DNA from: Jiangella ureilytica
GTDB taxonomy: Bacteria > Actinomycetota > Actinomycetes > Jiangellales > Jiangellaceae
DNA length: 64,000 nucleotides
Assembly: GCF_004348545.1 (NCBI RefSeq)
Contig: NZ_SMKL01000011.1
Location: 47,299 to 111,298 of the forward strand
Direction of reading: 5' to 3'
Part shown: positions 34,741 to 44,108 of the stretch, in pieces
Layout of the letters: every line of letters starts with the position of its first letter
Numbering within the stretch: the stretch's first letter is position 1
Notes under the pieces: model-generated
The model's input: only the letters and a program-made list of their open reading frames with translations
Told to the model about the DNA's origin: nothing
Databases searched by the model: none
Translations under genes and position numbers: made by a program

Positions 34741-35610
34741 ATGGGAGCGCCCGCCGTGGTCGTGCGGCCTGTCTCGGCCGGCGACGCCTGGGCCGTCAGC
34801 CGGTTCCTCCACCAGCACCTCAACCCGCGGGTCTCGGCCGACGCGTGGAGCCTGCTGCTGGCGCCGCCGTGGAAGGCCGACGCGCCCAACCACGGGTTCC
34901 AGCTGCTCGACGGCGATCGGATCGTCGGGGTGTACGCGGCCGTCTACTCCGAGCGCGAGATCGGCGGCGAGCCGGTCCCGTTCTGCAACCTGGCCGCGTT
35001 CTGCGTGCTCGAGGAGTACCGGCCGCACTCGCTGCGGCTGGTGCGCGCGCTGCTCGGCCAGAAGGGCTTCGTCTTCACCGACCTGTCGCCCAGCGGCAAC
35101 GTCATCGCGCTGAACGAGCGGCTCGGCTTCCAGCGCCTCGACACCGCCACCACGCTGGTGGCCAACCTGCCCCGCCCGGCCGGCCGCGGCACCCGGGTGA
35201 CGACGGCGCCGGCCGTCCTCGACCGCGTGCTCACCGGCCGCGACGCTGAGGTCTACCGCGACCACCGGCAGGCGCCGGCGGCCCAGCACCTGCTGGTCGG
35301 GCGCGACGGCGCGCACGGCTACCTGATGTTCCGGCGCGACCGGCGCAAGCGGCTGCCGTTGTTCGCGACGCCGCTGTACGCGGGCGGCGATGCCGGCTGC
35401 CTCGAGGCGGCCTGGCCCGCGGTCGCCGCGCACCTGCTGTTGCGACACGGCCTCCCCCTGACGCTCGCGGAACGGCGGATCCTGGGTTTCACGCCCGGCG
35501 GCCCGGGCCGGGTGCTGGCCCAGCCGCGGCCGAAGATGTTCCGGGCCGAGCACGTCGGCCCCGAGTCCATCGATCATCTCTACAGCGAGCTGACTCTGGT
35601 CCGCTGGTAG
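34741..35610 (+). CDS. GNAT-type acyltransferase
   Basis: 289 residues. The N-terminal half is a GNAT fold (VVVRPVSAGDAWAVSRFL; NLAAFCVLEEYRPHSLRLVR; SPSGNVIALNERLGFQRLD). The C-terminal half (LLVGRDGAHGYLMFRRDRRK onward) is a second, less clear domain. A TATGGT -10-like element ends 7 bases before the ATG, suggesting a leaderless message. It converges on the ACP-decarboxylase-ligase operon, leaving a 4-base gap. It may transfer an acyl group made by that module onto a sugar; this is inferred from position. Confidence 0.78.
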   Translation: MGAPAVVVRPVSAGDAWAVSRFLHQHLNPRVSADAWSLLLAPPWKADAPNHGFQLLDGDRIVGVYAAVYSEREIGGEPVPFCNLAAFCVLEEYRPHSLRLVRALLGQKGFVFTDLSPSGNVIALNERLGFQRLDTATTLVANLPRPAGRGTRVTTAPAVLDRVLTGRDAEVYRDHRQAPAAQHLLVGRDGAHGYLMFRRDRRKRLPLFATPLYAGGDAGCLEAAWPAVAAHLLLRHGLPLTLAERRILGFTPGGPGRVLAQPRPKMFRAEHVGPESIDHLYSELTLVRW

Positions 35611-35614
35611 CCGG

Positions 35615-35872
35615 TCAGGCCGCGGCCAGCTTCGAGTCGACGAACTGCGTCAAGGACCCGAGGGTCTCGAACAGCTCGGCGTCGAACTCGTCGTCGTCGA
35701 TGGTGATGTCGAAGCGCTCCTCGATGGCCGTCACCAGCGAGAGGACGCCCAGCGAGTCCAGCTCGGGCAGCGATCCGAACAGGGCCGTGCTCTCCTGGAG
35801 GTCCTCGGGCCGCTGCGTGAGGTCCAGCGACTCGATCAGCACCGTGCGGACGGTGTCCAGGGTGTCGGTCAT
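35615..35872 (-). CDS. Acyl carrier protein
   Basis: 85 residues, acidic, four-helix ACP. The phosphopantetheine site is S40 in ELDSLGVLSLV. A clean AAGGAG ribosome site precedes the ATG. It is the last gene of the 12-gene operon, after the decarboxylase (32-base gap) and AMP ligase. ACPs of this kind in polysaccharide loci usually carry an amino-acid-derived or short acyl group for side-chain decoration. Confidence 0.93.
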   Translation of the reverse strand: MTDTLDTVRTVLIESLDLTQRPEDLQESTALFGSLPELDSLGVLSLVTAIEERFDITIDDDEFDAELFETLGSLTQFVDSKLAAA

Positions 35873-35904
35873 GTGTGCTCCTTGTGCGATGGTTCGGTGG
35901 CGGG

Positions 35905-37131
35905 TCAGACGAGGACTTCGATCGGGGACGGGTGCCCCAGGAAGGCGGTCGGGCTGGCGGTCAGGCCGTAGGCGCCGGCCTGGAAGATGACGACGAGGTC
36001 GCCGATCTCCGCGGCGGGCAGCTCGACGTCGTCGCCGAGCAGGTCCAGCGGCGTGCACAGGCAGCCGACGACGGTGGCGGTCTCGGAACCGGACTTCTCG
36101 ACCCGGTTGCCCACCACGAGCGGGTAGTTGCGCCGGATGACCTGGCCGAAGTTGCCCGACGCCGCGAGTTGGTGGTGCATGCCGCCGTCGACGACGAGGT
36201 ACGTCGTGCCACGCGACACCTTGCGGTCGAGGACGCGGGTGACATAGACGCCGCACTCGCCCACGATGTAACGGCCCAGCTCGATGACGGGGATCGCCTC
36301 GGGCAGCTTCTGCGCCAGTTCGCCGGCGACCAGGCCGGCCAGCTCGCCCGCCACGAGGCCGAGGTCGAGCGGCCCGTCCTTCTCGACGTACGGGATGCCG
36401 AAGCCGCCGCCGAGGTTGAGGTAGCGCACCGGCGCGGGCAGGTGCGCCGCGAGCGACGCGACCAGGTCGACGGTGCGCCGCTGCGACTCGGCGATGATCT
36501 CGGCGTTGAGGTTCTGCGACCCGGCGAACACGTGGAAGCCGAGCCAGTTCACGCCGGCAGCGGCGAACTCGCGCAGCACCGCGGGCACCTGCTCGGCGTC
36601 GATGCCGAACTGCTGCGGCCCGCCACCCATGCGCATGCCCGAGCCCTTCACCGCGAAGTCCGGGTTGACGCGGATCGCGACGTTCGGCGTCAGGCCGAGG
36701 TCGTCGCCGGCGGTGATGACGCGGCCCAGCTCCGTCGTCGACTCGACCTCGACGATGATGCCGGCCGCGACCGCCTGCCGGATCTCGGCGGGCGACTTGC
36801 CCGGCCCGGCGAAGCTGACCCGGTCGGCCGGCATGACGGTGTCGAGCGCGGCGTGCATCTCCAGACCCGAGGCGACGTCGATGCGGTCGACCCGGTGCGC
36901 CAGGTGCTGTACGACCGCCGGCATCGGGTTGGCCTTCATGGCGTAGCTGAGCTGCACCGAGTCGGGCAGCGCCGAGCGCAGCCGGTCGATGCGGGCGTCC
37001 AGGAGGCCGCGGTCGTAGGCGAAGAACGGCGTCGAGCCGACCCGGTCGGCGAGCCGGCTCAGCGGCATCCCGCCGACCCGGAGCTCGCCGTCGGCGGTGC
37101 CGAAGGCGGCGATGTGCTCGTGCGGCTTCAC
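35905..37131 (-). CDS. PLP-dependent decarboxylase (fold type III), EPS/exosortase-locus type
   Basis: 408 residues of the diaminopimelate/ornithine decarboxylase superfamily. K66 in LSYAMKANPMPAV binds PLP. Further features are a Gly-rich loop YLNLGGGFGIP and the active-site Cys segment VVGCLCTPLDLLGDD. It resembles decarboxylases found beside an AMP ligase and ACP in exosortase-associated exopolysaccharide loci, whose substrate is not established. GTG start, overlapping the ligase stop by 4 bases. It probably acts on a free or ACP-bound amino acid. Confidence 0.9.
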   Translation of the reverse strand: MKPHEHIAAFGTADGELRVGGMPLSRLADRVGSTPFFAYDRGLLDARIDRLRSALPDSVQLSYAMKANPMPAVVQHLAHRVDRIDVASGLEMHAALDTVMPADRVSFAGPGKSPAEIRQAVAAGIIVEVESTTELGRVITAGDDLGLTPNVAIRVNPDFAVKGSGMRMGGGPQQFGIDAEQVPAVLREFAAAGVNWLGFHVFAGSQNLNAEIIAESQRRTVDLVASLAAHLPAPVRYLNLGGGFGIPYVEKDGPLDLGLVAGELAGLVAGELAQKLPEAIPVIELGRYIVGECGVYVTRVLDRKVSRGTTYLVVDGGMHHQLAASGNFGQVIRRNYPLVVGNRVEKSGSETATVVGCLCTPLDLLGDDVELPAAEIGDLVVIFQAGAYGLTASPTAFLGHPSPIEVLV

Positions 37132-38696
37132 TGGACCAGCTCCCCCTTGATGAGGCCGCGGTCGAACTTGCCGTTGGGCGAGCGCGGCAGCTCGCTGCGG
37201 ACCTCGACCTCGGACGGGACCATGTACAGCGGCAGCGTCTGGCGCATCGCGGCCAGCAGCGCCGCGACGTCGAGCTCCGCCTCGGCGGGCGTGGCGACGA
37301 GGACCACCCGCTGGCCCAGGGCGGCGTCGTCGACCCCGATGGCGACGGCGTCGCGGACCAGCCCCGTGCTGTACGCGGCCTCCTCGATCTCCGTCGGGCT
37401 GATGCGGTACCCCGAGGTCTTGATCATGTCGTCCTTGCGGCCCACGAAGTACAGGAAGCCCTCGTCGTCGGCCACCACGGTGTCGCCGGACCATACGGCC
37501 TGCTCCGGCGTGCGCCAGTCCTCGCCCGGCCGGGGCAGCGGCCTGTACCGCTCCGCGGTGCGGACGGGGTCGTTCCAGTAGCCGAGCGCCACCAGCGCGC
37601 CACGATGCACCAGCTCGCCCTCCTCGCCGGGCGCGCACGGGGTGCCGTCGGGGCGCACCACGAGGATCTCCGCGTTCGGGATCGCCTTGCCGATGGAGTC
37701 GGGCCGGCGGTCGACCTCGGCGGGGTCGAGGTAGGTGGAGCGGAACGCCTCGGTGAGGCCGTACATCAGGAACGGCCGGGCCTCGGTGAACACGCCGCGG
37801 AGCCGGTCGAGCGTCACCCGGGGCATGCGCCCGCCGGTGTTGGCCCAGTACCGCAGCTTGCGGGCGGCCGTCTCGGGCCAGGGCACCTCGGCCAGCTGCA
37901 GCCACAGTGGCGGCACGCAGGTGAGGCCCGTGACGCCGTACTGCTCGCACAGCTTCGGCACCTCGCGCGGCAGCAGGTAGTTCATCAGCACGCAGTGCGC
38001 GCCGGCCGAGAAGGCCGTCGTCACCTGGCTCAGGCCGGCGTCGAAGCTCAGCGGCAGCACGCTGAGGATGACGTCGTGGTCGCTGTTCTCGAGGTAGCTG
38101 CTCACGCTCTCGGCACCCACGATGAGGTTGCGGTGGCTCAGCACGACGCCCTTCGGCTTACCCGTGCTGCCGGAGGTGTAGAGGATCGCGGCCGGGTCGA
38201 TGTCGATGGCCGGCGACGGCTCCGGCTCGCCACCGGCCTCCTGGCCGGCGTCCCAGCGGTGCACGAGGTAGGTCGCGCCGTCCGTGGCCTCGGTGGTCCC
38301 GACGATGACGACCTGCGTGACGGCGGTCCCGGCCAGGACGGCGTCGAGCTGGGCCAGCCGGTCGGCGGACGTGACCAGCACCGTCGCACCGCTGTCGGCC
38401 AGGATGTGCCCGACCTGCTGGGCCTTGAGCACGTGGTTGACCGGGACGAACACGCCGCCGGCGGCCGAGGCGGCGAAGAACGCGGCCACGGTCTCGATGC
38501 GCTTCTCGAGGTAGATCGCCACCCGGTCGCCCCGGCTCAGGCCCAGCCCGGACAGCTGTGCCGCCGCGGCCTGCACCGTCCGCCAGACGTCGCCGTAGCC
38601 GGCGGTCTGGTTGCGGTACGTCAGCGCCGGCGCGTCGGGCCGGGCAGCGGCGGCCTGGGCGAGCAGGTCGTGGAACTGCGTCCTGATCGCGGTCAC
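37128..38696 (-). CDS. AMP-forming acyl/amino-acid ligase, EPS/exosortase-locus type
   Basis: 522 residues of the ANL adenylation superfamily. The phosphate loop YTSGSTGKPKG is at 173-183, YGLTEAFRSTYL is the A5 motif, and GRKDDMIKTSGYRISPTEIE is the A8 hinge with SPNGKFDRG near the C-terminal Lys. It activates a carboxylate with ATP and should load it onto the ACP encoded two genes downstream. The same ligase-decarboxylase pair is known from exosortase loci of Gram-negative bacteria. GTG start. Confidence 0.92.
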   Translation of the reverse strand: MTAIRTQFHDLLAQAAAARPDAPALTYRNQTAGYGDVWRTVQAAAAQLSGLGLSRGDRVAIYLEKRIETVAAFFAASAAGGVFVPVNHVLKAQQVGHILADSGATVLVTSADRLAQLDAVLAGTAVTQVVIVGTTEATDGATYLVHRWDAGQEAGGEPEPSPAIDIDPAAILYTSGSTGKPKGVVLSHRNLIVGAESVSSYLENSDHDVILSVLPLSFDAGLSQVTTAFSAGAHCVLMNYLLPREVPKLCEQYGVTGLTCVPPLWLQLAEVPWPETAARKLRYWANTGGRMPRVTLDRLRGVFTEARPFLMYGLTEAFRSTYLDPAEVDRRPDSIGKAIPNAEILVVRPDGTPCAPGEEGELVHRGALVALGYWNDPVRTAERYRPLPRPGEDWRTPEQAVWSGDTVVADDEGFLYFVGRKDDMIKTSGYRISPTEIEEAAYSTGLVRDAVAIGVDDAALGQRVVLVATPAEAELDVAALLAAMRQTLPLYMVPSEVEVRSELPRSPNGKFDRGLIKGELVQ

Positions 38697-40018
38697 GGCG
38701 CCCTCCTTTCCTCGAGGTAGCGGACGAGTTCCACGGTGTCGTCGAGGTCGACGTAGCGGCGGCCCTGCGGGTCGGTGGCGCGGCCGGGCTCAGCCGGCGG
38801 GACGGCCGGCCCCGGCCGCGAGAACCCGGTCAGCTCGTCGTACACCGACACGTACGCCTCGGCCTGCGCACGCCAGTCGAGCTCCGCGGCGACGCGCGTG
38901 CGCGCCTGCCGGCCCAGCTCCGCGCGCAGCCCGGGGTCGTCGATCAGCTTCTCGACGGCGTCGGCGAACGCGTGGACGTCGCCGGTCGGAACGTACAGCA
39001 CGCTGTCGGCGCCGGAGACCCGGGTCTCGGCCAGGTCGAACGCGACCGACGGCAGGGCGTAGGCCATGTACTCCATGGTCTTGTTCATGGTCGACACGTC
39101 GTTGAGCGGCGTCTTCAGGTCCGGGCCGAGCCCGATGTCGGCGCGGCTCAGGTACTCGGCGATCTGGACGCGGTCGACGCGGCCGGTGAAGGTGACGTGG
39201 CCGTCGAGCCCGAGCGACGCGGACTGCTTGCGGAGGTCCTCGAGGCAGTCGCCGAACCCGAGCAGCGTGGCCCTCACGTTCGTGCGGCCGCGCCGGTGCA
39301 CCAGCTCGTCCATGACCAGCAGCACCTGGTCGACACCGTCCTGCGGGCCCATGATGCCCAGGTACACGAGCACGATCTCGTCGGCCGGGCGCGGGTGCTC
39401 GGGGTAGACGGGGCGCATCTGCTCGGTGTCGGGGCCGCTGCGCACGACGGTGACGTGCTCCGGCCGGCGGTCGCCGCGGCGGATGGCGATGGCCCGGTAC
39501 GACTCGTTGGTCGAGATGACCCGGTGCGCGGCCCGGAACGTGCGTCGTTCCAGCCAGACCAACGCGCGGTACTGCGCCTGCTGCGACCCGCCGCGTGGCT
39601 CGCCGAAGCGGGACAGGAAGAGCTCGGGGTTGAGGTCGTGGTGGTCGAAGACGAACCGCACCCCGAACGGGCGCCAGAGCAGCGCCAGCAGCCAGTAGGT
39701 GTCCGGCGGGTTGCAGGCCTGGATGATGTGGAACCGGCCGGCGCCGCGCACGCGGAGCGACAGCCACGCGGTGCGCAGCCAGCTGTAGGCGAACTCCCAG
39801 ACGAACCCGAGCAGGCCCTTGGCCTCGGGCGCGGGCCTGTACTTGTAGAGGTCGACGCCCTCGACCACCTCGTGGTCGGGGTCGCCGGGGCCCTTGGGGC
39901 AGATGACGCTCACGCGGTAGCCGCGGGCGAGCAGCGCCTGGCACTCGAGCCAGACCCGCCGGTCCAGCGGTACGGGCAGGTTCTGCACGACGATGAGGAC
40001 GTGCGGGCGACCGGTCAT
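38693..40018 (-). CDS. Glycosyltransferase family 4
   Basis: 441 residues, GT-B fold: HVLIVVQNLPVPLDRRVWLE at the N-terminus, VRFVFDHHDLNPELFLSRFG, and C-terminal VYLGIMGPQDGVDQVLLVMD followed by NKTMEYMAYALPSVAFDLAE with the E-x7-E acid pair. The HHDLNPE block is typical of WbuB/Alg11-like transferases in capsule loci. It overlaps both neighbours (flippase upstream, ligase downstream) by 4 bases. Confidence 0.92.
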   Translation of the reverse strand: MTGRPHVLIVVQNLPVPLDRRVWLECQALLARGYRVSVICPKGPGDPDHEVVEGVDLYKYRPAPEAKGLLGFVWEFAYSWLRTAWLSLRVRGAGRFHIIQACNPPDTYWLLALLWRPFGVRFVFDHHDLNPELFLSRFGEPRGGSQQAQYRALVWLERRTFRAAHRVISTNESYRAIAIRRGDRRPEHVTVVRSGPDTEQMRPVYPEHPRPADEIVLVYLGIMGPQDGVDQVLLVMDELVHRRGRTNVRATLLGFGDCLEDLRKQSASLGLDGHVTFTGRVDRVQIAEYLSRADIGLGPDLKTPLNDVSTMNKTMEYMAYALPSVAFDLAETRVSGADSVLYVPTGDVHAFADAVEKLIDDPGLRAELGRQARTRVAAELDWRAQAEAYVSVYDELTGFSRPGPAVPPAEPGRATDPQGRRYVDLDDTVELVRYLEERRAP

Positions 40019-41598
40019 GAGTGCTCCATCGAGTTGACCAGCATGTTGACACGAGCGGCCCGGGTGTGGCGAGGCAGATAGCCGGTCCGGACGTGGCGCC
40101 CGAGGTAGTCGATCCCGTTCTGTCCGGGAAGGTACCGGGCGATGTCGGTGACGACGCGCTTCGCCAGCAGCACCGTCACGGCGCCGTAGGCCACCAGGAT
40201 CGCGATCCCGATCAGCCCGACCCGGACGATCGGCGGCAGCCCGGCGGTCGCCGTCATGACCAGCCAGCCGGTCCCGGCGCCGACGGGCACCGCGACGGCG
40301 AGGAAGCCGAACGGCCCGGCCAGCGCCCACGGCCGGGCCTGCAGCAGCCGCGCGACCAGGAACCAGCGCGACGCCGTGGCGACGGCGGCCACGACCAGGA
40401 AGCCGGTCGCGACGCCCACGAGCCCCCACCGCACGGTGAGCGCCGTCGTGGCCACCGTCAGCACGTCGATGGCCAGCGCGTACCCGAACCAGCGGCCGGG
40501 GCGGCCGAGACCGTAGAACAGCCCGTGGTCCAGCGTCGCGCCGACCACCATGATCCCGGCGAAGGCCAGGATCCGGGCCACCGGCACGCTCTCCTCCCAG
40601 CCGTCGCCGAAGACGAGCGGCAGGATCAGCGGAGCCGCGACCGCCAGCAGCGTGAGCGGCGGCGCCAGCAGGGCGTACGTCATGCGCAACGCCCGCAGGT
40701 ACGCGTGGCGCAGCCGCTCGGCGGAGTCGCGGATCTTCGCGAACGCGACCATGGTCACGGGGAGCAGCGCCGCGCCGGTGAGCTCCTGGACGATCTGCAC
40801 CAGCCGCTGCGCGATGTTGAGGTAGCCGAGTGCGGCCATGCCGAGGCCGACGGAGACGATCGCGGTCTCGGCCCACTGGCGGCAGACGGCGACGCACTCG
40901 ACGCCGAGCACCTGCCCGCCGAACCGGGCCATGACGGCGAACTGGCGGCCCGAGAACGCGAGCGAGGGCCACCAGCGCGCGGCCGTCCAGGCCAGCAGCG
41001 CGGTCAGCCCCTGGACGGTCAGCACCTGGCCGACCAGCGCCCAGACGCCTGCTCCGGTGAGCACCATGGCGACGGCGACGACCTGCGCGGCGACGGACGC
41101 GACGGTGCCCTGGATGGCCAGCGTCCGGAACCGCATCTCGCGCCGCAGCAGCGCCGTCGGCACCGACCCCAGCGCCGTCGCCAGCACGGCCAGCGCCAGC
41201 ACCTGCAGCACCGGCACGACGTCGGCGGAATCGAACACCAGCCCGAACAGGGGCGCCGCCCCGGCGACGGCGGCGGCGAGCACCACACCGGCGAGAGCGG
41301 CGAACCAGAACGCCGTGCTCAGCAGCCTTCGCCCGGCGTGCTCGACCTGCACGATGTAGGCGGCGAACCCCAGGTCGGCCAGCAGGTAGAAGAACGGCAG
41401 CACCGTCGACGCCGCGGCCACGACGCCGAAGTCCTCGGGGCTGAGGAACCGGGTGAGCACGGCGATGGTCACCAGGCCGGAGAGCCGGACCGCCCACTTC
41501 TGCACGGTCAGCCAGAGCACGCCCGACGCGGCCTGCCGGCCGACGGACGTGTCGGGCGCTTCGCTCGTCCTCGGCTGGTCGTCAATCATCGTCGACAC
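40015..41598 (-). CDS. Wzx-type polysaccharide flippase (MOP superfamily)
   Basis: About 527 residues with 12-14 membrane helices. The first helix region LTRFLSPEDFGVVAAASTVL is the hallmark of O-antigen/teichoic-acid flippases. It moves lipid-linked repeat units from the inner to the outer face, supplying the Wzy-like polymerase. Starts at GTG 41598 or ATG 41589 are both possible. Confidence 0.92.
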   Translation of the reverse strand: MSTMIDDQPRTSEAPDTSVGRQAASGVLWLTVQKWAVRLSGLVTIAVLTRFLSPEDFGVVAAASTVLPFFYLLADLGFAAYIVQVEHAGRRLLSTAFWFAALAGVVLAAAVAGAAPLFGLVFDSADVVPVLQVLALAVLATALGSVPTALLRREMRFRTLAIQGTVASVAAQVVAVAMVLTGAGVWALVGQVLTVQGLTALLAWTAARWWPSLAFSGRQFAVMARFGGQVLGVECVAVCRQWAETAIVSVGLGMAALGYLNIAQRLVQIVQELTGAALLPVTMVAFAKIRDSAERLRHAYLRALRMTYALLAPPLTLLAVAAPLILPLVFGDGWEESVPVARILAFAGIMVVGATLDHGLFYGLGRPGRWFGYALAIDVLTVATTALTVRWGLVGVATGFLVVAAVATASRWFLVARLLQARPWALAGPFGFLAVAVPVGAGTGWLVMTATAGLPPIVRVGLIGIAILVAYGAVTVLLAKRVVTDIARYLPGQNGIDYLGRHVRTGYLPRHTRAARVNMLVNSMEHS

Positions 41599-41622
41599 CA
41601 GATCAGTGGCCGGTCCGCGGTA

Positions 41623-42852
41623 TCACGATCCGTACACCTCGTCCTCGAGGATGCGCAGCACGTCCGACTGGGCCTTGGTCCAGCCGAACCGCCGCACCGA
41701 CTCCGCGGCGGCCTTCGCGGCCACGTCGCGGTCCGCACGGGTGACGACGGCACTCAGCGCGGCGGCGATGCCGTGCGGTGTGGGCGTCGCCCACGCGACG
41801 TGCTCGTTGACCAGGTCGGCCCGCGAGTGCACGGAGTCATTGACGACGGGGACGGTGCCGGCCGCGAGCATCTCCTCGGCGACCAGCGAGATGTTGGTGA
41901 AGGACATCGCGAGGCCCGCGATGCTGGAGTTGTAGAGCTCGTTGAGCTCCGCCGGGGTGAGCCGGCCGTGCTGGACCGCCGGGAACGGCAGGTTCTTGAC
42001 CACGGTCCCGTAGAAGTGGATCGGGACCTCCGGGTGCTGCTCGTGGAAGCGTTGCAGCGCCAGCCGGGCCAGCCAGTAGCCGCGCCGCGGCACCGTCGGC
42101 CGGGCGTACAGCACGACGCCGGTGCGCTCGTGGTCGTCGAGCGGCCGGTAGACCGACGTGTCGCAGCCGAACTCCGTCACGTCCGGCGCGAGGCCGAGCT
42201 CGGAGCGCAGCGCCTGCGCGACCATCTCGCCCAGCGCGATGTTCCGGAATCCGAACCGGTAGGTGTCCTCGGCCAGCGAGTACAGCGAGCCGCGCGGGTA
42301 GAAGTACGGCTCGAAGTCCTGGATGAAGTAGGCCCGCCGCATCGGCGCGGTGCCCCGGCGGGCCAGCACGTGCGCGGTGTCCCAGGACGACGCGACACAG
42401 GCGTCGACGCCGGCGATGCCCTCCGAGGCGTCGCGGACCTCGGCGCGGATGTTCGGCCACCAGTCGCGGATCACCCGCTCCTGCTCGCGCAGGTCGCCGC
42501 CGTAGCGGTCGTAGAGGAACAGCACGCACCCATGGCCGGCCTTCTCGACGGCCTCGACCATGCGGAACAGCGTGGTGTGGCCGCCGGACCCGGCCCGTGG
42601 CGGCACGGTGACCCAGCCGACGCTCATGGGCTGCGAGCGCGGCGGGCGCCACTGGGGCACGGCGAGGTCCAGCTGCGTGGAATCGGCGATGTCGTCGTAG
42701 AGCAGGGGCTCGTCGAGGCTGGCGGCGTCGAGCCGGTCGTAGGCCACGCGGGTCAGCCGCTGCGCCAGCGCCCGCGGGCCGTCCGCGCGCAGGATGCCGG
42801 CGGCCTTGGCGACCTTGGCGCCCAGCCGGCGGCTCGTGTCGGCGGCGCTCAT
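41623..42852 (-). CDS. Glycosyltransferase, WsaF-like
   Basis: 409 residues. The acceptor-domain block GSGGHTTLFRMVEAVEKAGH and AYFIQDFEPYFYPRGSLYSL recall the WsaF rhamnosyltransferase family; TNISLVAEEMLAAGTVPVVN is the donor-binding region with a conserved Glu. It is coupled by ATGA to the preceding GT4 gene. Deoxysugar transfer is a guess based on this resemblance and the RmlD-like gene in the locus. Confidence 0.87.
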   Translation of the reverse strand: MSAADTSRRLGAKVAKAAGILRADGPRALAQRLTRVAYDRLDAASLDEPLLYDDIADSTQLDLAVPQWRPPRSQPMSVGWVTVPPRAGSGGHTTLFRMVEAVEKAGHGCVLFLYDRYGGDLREQERVIRDWWPNIRAEVRDASEGIAGVDACVASSWDTAHVLARRGTAPMRRAYFIQDFEPYFYPRGSLYSLAEDTYRFGFRNIALGEMVAQALRSELGLAPDVTEFGCDTSVYRPLDDHERTGVVLYARPTVPRRGYWLARLALQRFHEQHPEVPIHFYGTVVKNLPFPAVQHGRLTPAELNELYNSSIAGLAMSFTNISLVAEEMLAAGTVPVVNDSVHSRADLVNEHVAWATPTPHGIAAALSAVVTRADRDVAAKAAAESVRRFGWTKAQSDVLRILEDEVYGS

Positions 42853-44108
42853 CGCACGGCCCCTTCCGTGGTGGCCGGCTCGGGCTCGCGGGCGCCGACG
42901 GCCTCGGTGTCGCGCTGCTTCCACTCCAGGGCGCCGGACCCTCCGCCCAGCTTGGCGGCGAGGATGCGCCGCTCCGTGCCCAGATCGCGCAGCCAGCGCC
43001 GGCTCGACGCCGTGCGCAGCGCCTCGTCGTACACGCCGGCCAGCCGTTCCGCCATGGCCGGCAGTCCGAAGTTCGCCTCGGCGAACGCCCGTGCGGCCGT
43101 CCCGAGCCGGTGTCGCTCGGCGGCGTCGGCGGCCAGGGTCCGGAGATGGCCGGCCAGCAGCCCGGCGCCGTCGGCGACCTCGCGCGGGCTCCAGAAGCTG
43201 TTGCGGAAGATCGCGTCGACGTACGGCTCGCGGAAGACCGCGCTCCAGCCGCGCTCGCCGAGCACGACCAGCGGCTTGCCGAAGGCCAGTCCGCGCGCAG
43301 CGGAGCTGCCCATGCCCAGGACGACGTCGGCACCGTCGTAGGCGGGGCGGGGGTCGGCGAGCGGGCCGACGAACAGCACCGCCGTGCGCCCGAGCCGCAG
43401 GTTGACGCCGTCGGCGACCGCCCGCAGCCGGGCCGCCGCGTCACCGGTGCCGGCGACGACCAGGTGCACCCGCGGGTCGCCGAGCCGTTCGACGGCGTGG
43501 ATGGCGTCCTCGACGCCGCGCGCCTTCATCTCCTCCGTCAGCCGGCTGACGATGGTCAGCACGACGGCGTCGTCGGCGAGCCCCAGCTCGCGGCGGAAGG
43601 CGGCGCGGTCGGTGGACCCGGGTGCGTCGCGCGAGGTGTCGACCGGCGGGCTGACGAGGGTCGTGCCGCCCGGGCGGCCGGCCAACTCGTCGCGGAGGTA
43701 GCCGGTGCCGATGACGAGCGGGATGGACGGGTGGGTGCGCGGGTCGAAGGACATCTCGTAGATGGTGCGCACCAGCCCACGCCGGCCGAGCAGGGCCGGG
43801 CCCCAGTAGGCGGCCCGCTCCGACGTGCTGAACGCATGCACGAGATGCGCGCCGCGGGCGAGCCGCGACAGCACCCGCGCGTGCGCGAACAGCGACGCGG
43901 GCCGCTCGTAGGTGCGCGCCGTGACGCCGTAGTCGGCGCTCACGTCGAGCACCGACGGGCCCGCGGGCAGGGTGTCCGCCGGCCCGATGACCAGGCTGTC
44001 GTACCCATGCTCCGCCACCGCCGCGCTCAGCTGCACGGCGTTGATCTGCGCTCCCCCGAGCTCGAGGTTGTCGAGCTGGACGAGCACCCGGCGACGTCGC
44101 GTGCTCAT
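42849..44108 (-). CDS. Glycosyltransferase family 4
   Basis: 419 residues. GT-B signature LDNLELGGAQINAVQLSAAV near the start, LTIVSRLTEEMKARGVEDAI at the domain junction and VVLGMGSSAARGLAFGKPLV in place of the usual E-x7-E motif, which appears degenerate. The first acidic residue is replaced by Gly/Ser. Coupled by ATGA on both sides. Confidence 0.88.
   Translation of the reverse strand: MSTRRRRVLVQLDNLELGGAQINAVQLSAAVAEHGYDSLVIGPADTLPAGPSVLDVSADYGVTARTYERPASLFAHARVLSRLARGAHLVHAFSTSERAAYWGPALLGRRGLVRTIYEMSFDPRTHPSIPLVIGTGYLRDELAGRPGGTTLVSPPVDTSRDAPGSTDRAAFRRELGLADDAVVLTIVSRLTEEMKARGVEDAIHAVERLGDPRVHLVVAGTGDAAARLRAVADGVNLRLGRTAVLFVGPLADPRPAYDGADVVLGMGSSAARGLAFGKPLVVLGERGWSAVFREPYVDAIFRNSFWSPREVADGAGLLAGHLRTLAADAAERHRLGTAARAFAEANFGLPAMAERLAGVYDEALRTASSRRWLRDLGTERRILAAKLGGGSGALEWKQRDTEAVGAREPEPATTEGAVR

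Noticed and set aside
34741..38696. Exosortase/PEP-CTERM system suggested by the ligase-decarboxylase-ACP set
   Set aside because: No exosortase-like membrane protein and no PEP-CTERM proteins were found in the window.
40021..43341. Very long open frame (over 1100 codons) opposite the glycosyltransferase and flippase genes
   Set aside because: It runs antisense to well-supported genes, is Arg/His/Gln/Asp-rich and has no domains; such shadows are expected when G/C is fixed at third positions.
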